This document shows, one piece after another, positions 14,210 to 15,756 of a stretch of 15,756 nt of DNA (position 1 is the first letter of the stretch; every line of letters begins with the position of its first letter). The stretch spans positions 1 to 15,756 of the forward strand of contig JAISIB010000158.1 in assembly GCA_031262265.1 (NCBI GenBank), written 5' to 3'. Both the position numbers and the translations under genes were made by a program. Source of the DNA: Prevotellaceae bacterium (GTDB lineage: Bacteria > Bacteroidota > Bacteroidia > Bacteroidales > Bacteroidaceae). The notes under the pieces were generated by a model. That model searched no databases. It was not told the origin of the DNA and was given only the letters and a program-made list of their open reading frames with translations.

Positions 14210-15756
14210 TGTATAAATCGTTGTAAGTGATTATAAACTGTTCGGGCGTTGTCTCCAAAAACTCAGAACTATCAGTAGATGTATTGTTTATCAAAAACGC
14301 TTTGCACACCTTAGATTGAAGAATATTATACTCCTTTGCTGTAAGTTCTTTGTTTATAAGAGGGAAGATAACAACCTGTTTAGATACATTGGGATAAAAG
14401 TGTCGAATAATGTTTTCGGCATGTTCTTCATCAAACTTCTGCATTGGGCTGTCAATGAAAACAGGAAATTCAATCTCCGATTCATCCACTAACGAACTTA
14501 GCAAGGCGGATGCGTACATTTGACGTTCTCCCATTGACAACGAACTTTTATCTATAATTTTATTGTTTCCATTATAAAGGAGTATATCAATGTCATCACC
14601 GGATATACTGATGTCCACATCTACTTTTTTGATAAAATTCTTTTTATGCAAAAGAGTATCAAGAGATACAAGCATTTTCTCACCTAATGATTTCTTTTTC
14701 TCTTCTTTAAACAGATTGATAAACTTTTGTAAGCGATTAATAAGCTGCTTCGTTTTCTGCTCTTTTTCAGAATATACACTGGATTCATCTATCTTCTTAC
14801 GTAGAATCTCTTGTCGCTGTTTGTATGTCTTACTTTGGTTGTTTAACTCTCCAATCTTCAAAACAATAGACTCTATCTCGTTCTCAATGGATATAATACG
14901 TTTATCCAAACGTTCTTTCGTGTCTCGTAATGCAGCAATGTATTCATCCTCCGCGCTCTTTTCTGCATCACGTATTTTTCTCGTAATAGAATCAAGTTGA
15001 TTCTTCGCAAAAGAATATTCTGTGTTCATTTGTGAGAAAATGTCTTTAAAGCTATGCTTAACGGTATTTACTAACTGATTAAATTCATTAGTTTCGACAC
15101 TTGAAAAGTCATGTAGAACATTTAAATTTTCGGGAATTTCTTTTAAGTCAGAATAAAAATACTTTTTTACGAGTTTCTTTATCTGTGCTTCGTAAAAATC
15201 ACGGATATTTACGTCAATTACATAGCTTGTTTTAATACGTTCAGCCTCAATATCTTGTCGAATCGAGTCTATCTTCTCATTAACATCATTTTGACGATAT
15301 TTCTGTTCGGACAAATCCCGTTCGTTATTTAATTGTTCGGAAATATCTGCTAATGTTTCGCCAGCCAGAGCGAAGGGAATAACATCTAACAAATCTTTCA
15401 GCTTCTCTTGAATTTCATTTTTTTGTTGTTCCAGTTTTACTTGTTCTTCTTTCAAAAGATTTAATTCTTCCAAAGTCATTTTGTCTCCTTCGCGAATTAA
15501 CTTCCGTTGAATATCTTCGGCTTCTTTTTCTTTCTGATTTCGTTCATGTTTCAGATCGTCAATCTGATCTTGATAATTCTCAATCTCGATATGTGTATTG
15601 GCTATATCCGCATGAAGTTGGTTCAGTTCCTCTTGCTCCTCCGGTTTTGCTGATCTGCGGCGATATTCATCCTGTTTTTCTTCGAGATTAGCCTTAAGGT
15701 CTTCATACTTTTGGATACCAAGCACCTCTGAATATGCCTTACTAAGTTGCCTACGT
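14199..15756 (-). CDS. dndD: DndD, SMC/RecF-like ATPase of DNA phosphorothioation (5' end outside window)
   Basis: The frame is open to the right edge, so the N-terminus with Walker A is missing; about 518 residues are visible. It starts at the end of the N-terminal globular half (RRQLSKAYSEVLGIQKYEDL) and continues as a long, charged heptad-rich antiparallel coiled coil, broken near the middle by a short globular stretch (YVIDVNIRDFYEAQIKKLVKKYFY). The C-terminal ATPase half has the ABC signature LSMGERQMYASALLSSL, Walker B FPVFIDSP and the D-loop-like MQKFDEEH, followed by QVVIFPLINKELT, as in DndD. Only one cysteine is visible, so there is no Rad50-type CxxC zinc hook. A GTG at 15725 is inside this frame and is not the real start. 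In characterised Dnd systems DndD acts with DndC and DndE in placing sulfur in the DNA backbone. It is the upstream gene of an operon with dndE. Confidence 0.87.
   Translation of the reverse strand, partial: RRQLSKAYSEVLGIQKYEDLKANLEEKQDEYRRRSAKPEEQEELNQLHADIANTHIEIENYQDQIDDLKHERNQKEKEAEDIQRKLIREGDKMTLEELNLLKEEQVKLEQQKNEIQEKLKDLLDVIPFALAGETLADISEQLNNERDLSEQKYRQNDVNEKIDSIRQDIEAERIKTSYVIDVNIRDFYEAQIKKLVKKYFYSDLKEIPENLNVLHDFSSVETNEFNQLVNTVKHSFKDIFSQMNTEYSFAKNQLDSITRKIRDAEKSAEDEYIAALRDTKERLDKRIISIENEIESIVLKIGELNNQSKTYKQRQEILRKKIDESSVYSEKEQKTKQLINRLQKFINLFKEEKKKSLGEKMLVSLDTLLHKKNFIKKVDVDISISGDDIDILLYNGNNKIIDKSSLSMGERQMYASALLSSLVDESEIEFPVFIDSPMQKFDEEHAENIIRHFYPNVSKQVVIFPLINKELTAKEYNILQSKVCKAFLINNTSTDSSEFLETTPEQFIITYNDLYNAN

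Noticed and set aside
1..15756. CRISPR array, insertion sequence or prophage genes
   Set aside because: I see no regularly spaced repeats, no transposase or terminal inverted repeats of an insertion sequence, and no phage structural genes.

Overview
The window comes from a member of the Bacteroidota, most likely the order Bacteroidales. Almost every promoter that can be found uses the Bacteroides-type -7 box TAnnTTTG, ribosome-binding sites are weak, and the RNase P RNA, patatin/BamA-like protein and zinc-finger-less topoisomerase I fit that group. I cannot name the genus.

Layout. 1-124: the last 40 codons of a gene with a winged-helix end. 296-1594: tyrS. 1665-1735: tRNA-Gln(TTG) with its own promoter and intrinsic terminator. 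1891-2250, minus strand: rnpB, the RNase P RNA, divergent from a patatin-like phospholipase with a C-terminal outer-membrane barrel (2363-4678). This gene converges, with overlapping stop codons, on a family-9 glycoside hydrolase lipoprotein (4675-6462, minus). A more AT-rich patch follows, with a small uncharacterised protein that resembles the uracil-DNA-glycosylase fold (6773-7528) and a block of nested inverted repeats. Then come topA (7760-10111) and a convergent lipid A acyltransferase (10158-11063, minus).

From about 11.1 kb the window becomes accessory. A perfect 17-bp inverted repeat sits just upstream of an AAA+ ATPase with a DUF4143 nuclease-like end (11292-12518). This converges on a markedly AT-rich two-gene operon on the minus strand: a DndD-type SMC-like ATPase (from 15756, its start beyond the window, to 14199) overlapping by 11 bases a protein in which a DndE domain is fused to a HerA/FtsK-like DNA-pumping ATPase (14209-12632). 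These belong to the DNA phosphorothioation (Dnd) family. The sulfur-transfer genes (dndA, dndB, dndC), if present, must lie beyond the right edge, and no dndF/G/H-type restriction gene follows dndE inside the window.

How the parts work together. The left two thirds is mostly housekeeping: translation (tyrS, tRNA-Gln), tRNA maturation (rnpB), envelope (patatin/barrel, acyltransferase), polysaccharide use (GH9) and DNA topology (topA). The right third looks like the edge of a defence island. The most interesting element is the DndE-HerA fusion, which joins a phosphorothioation subunit to a translocase motor in one chain.
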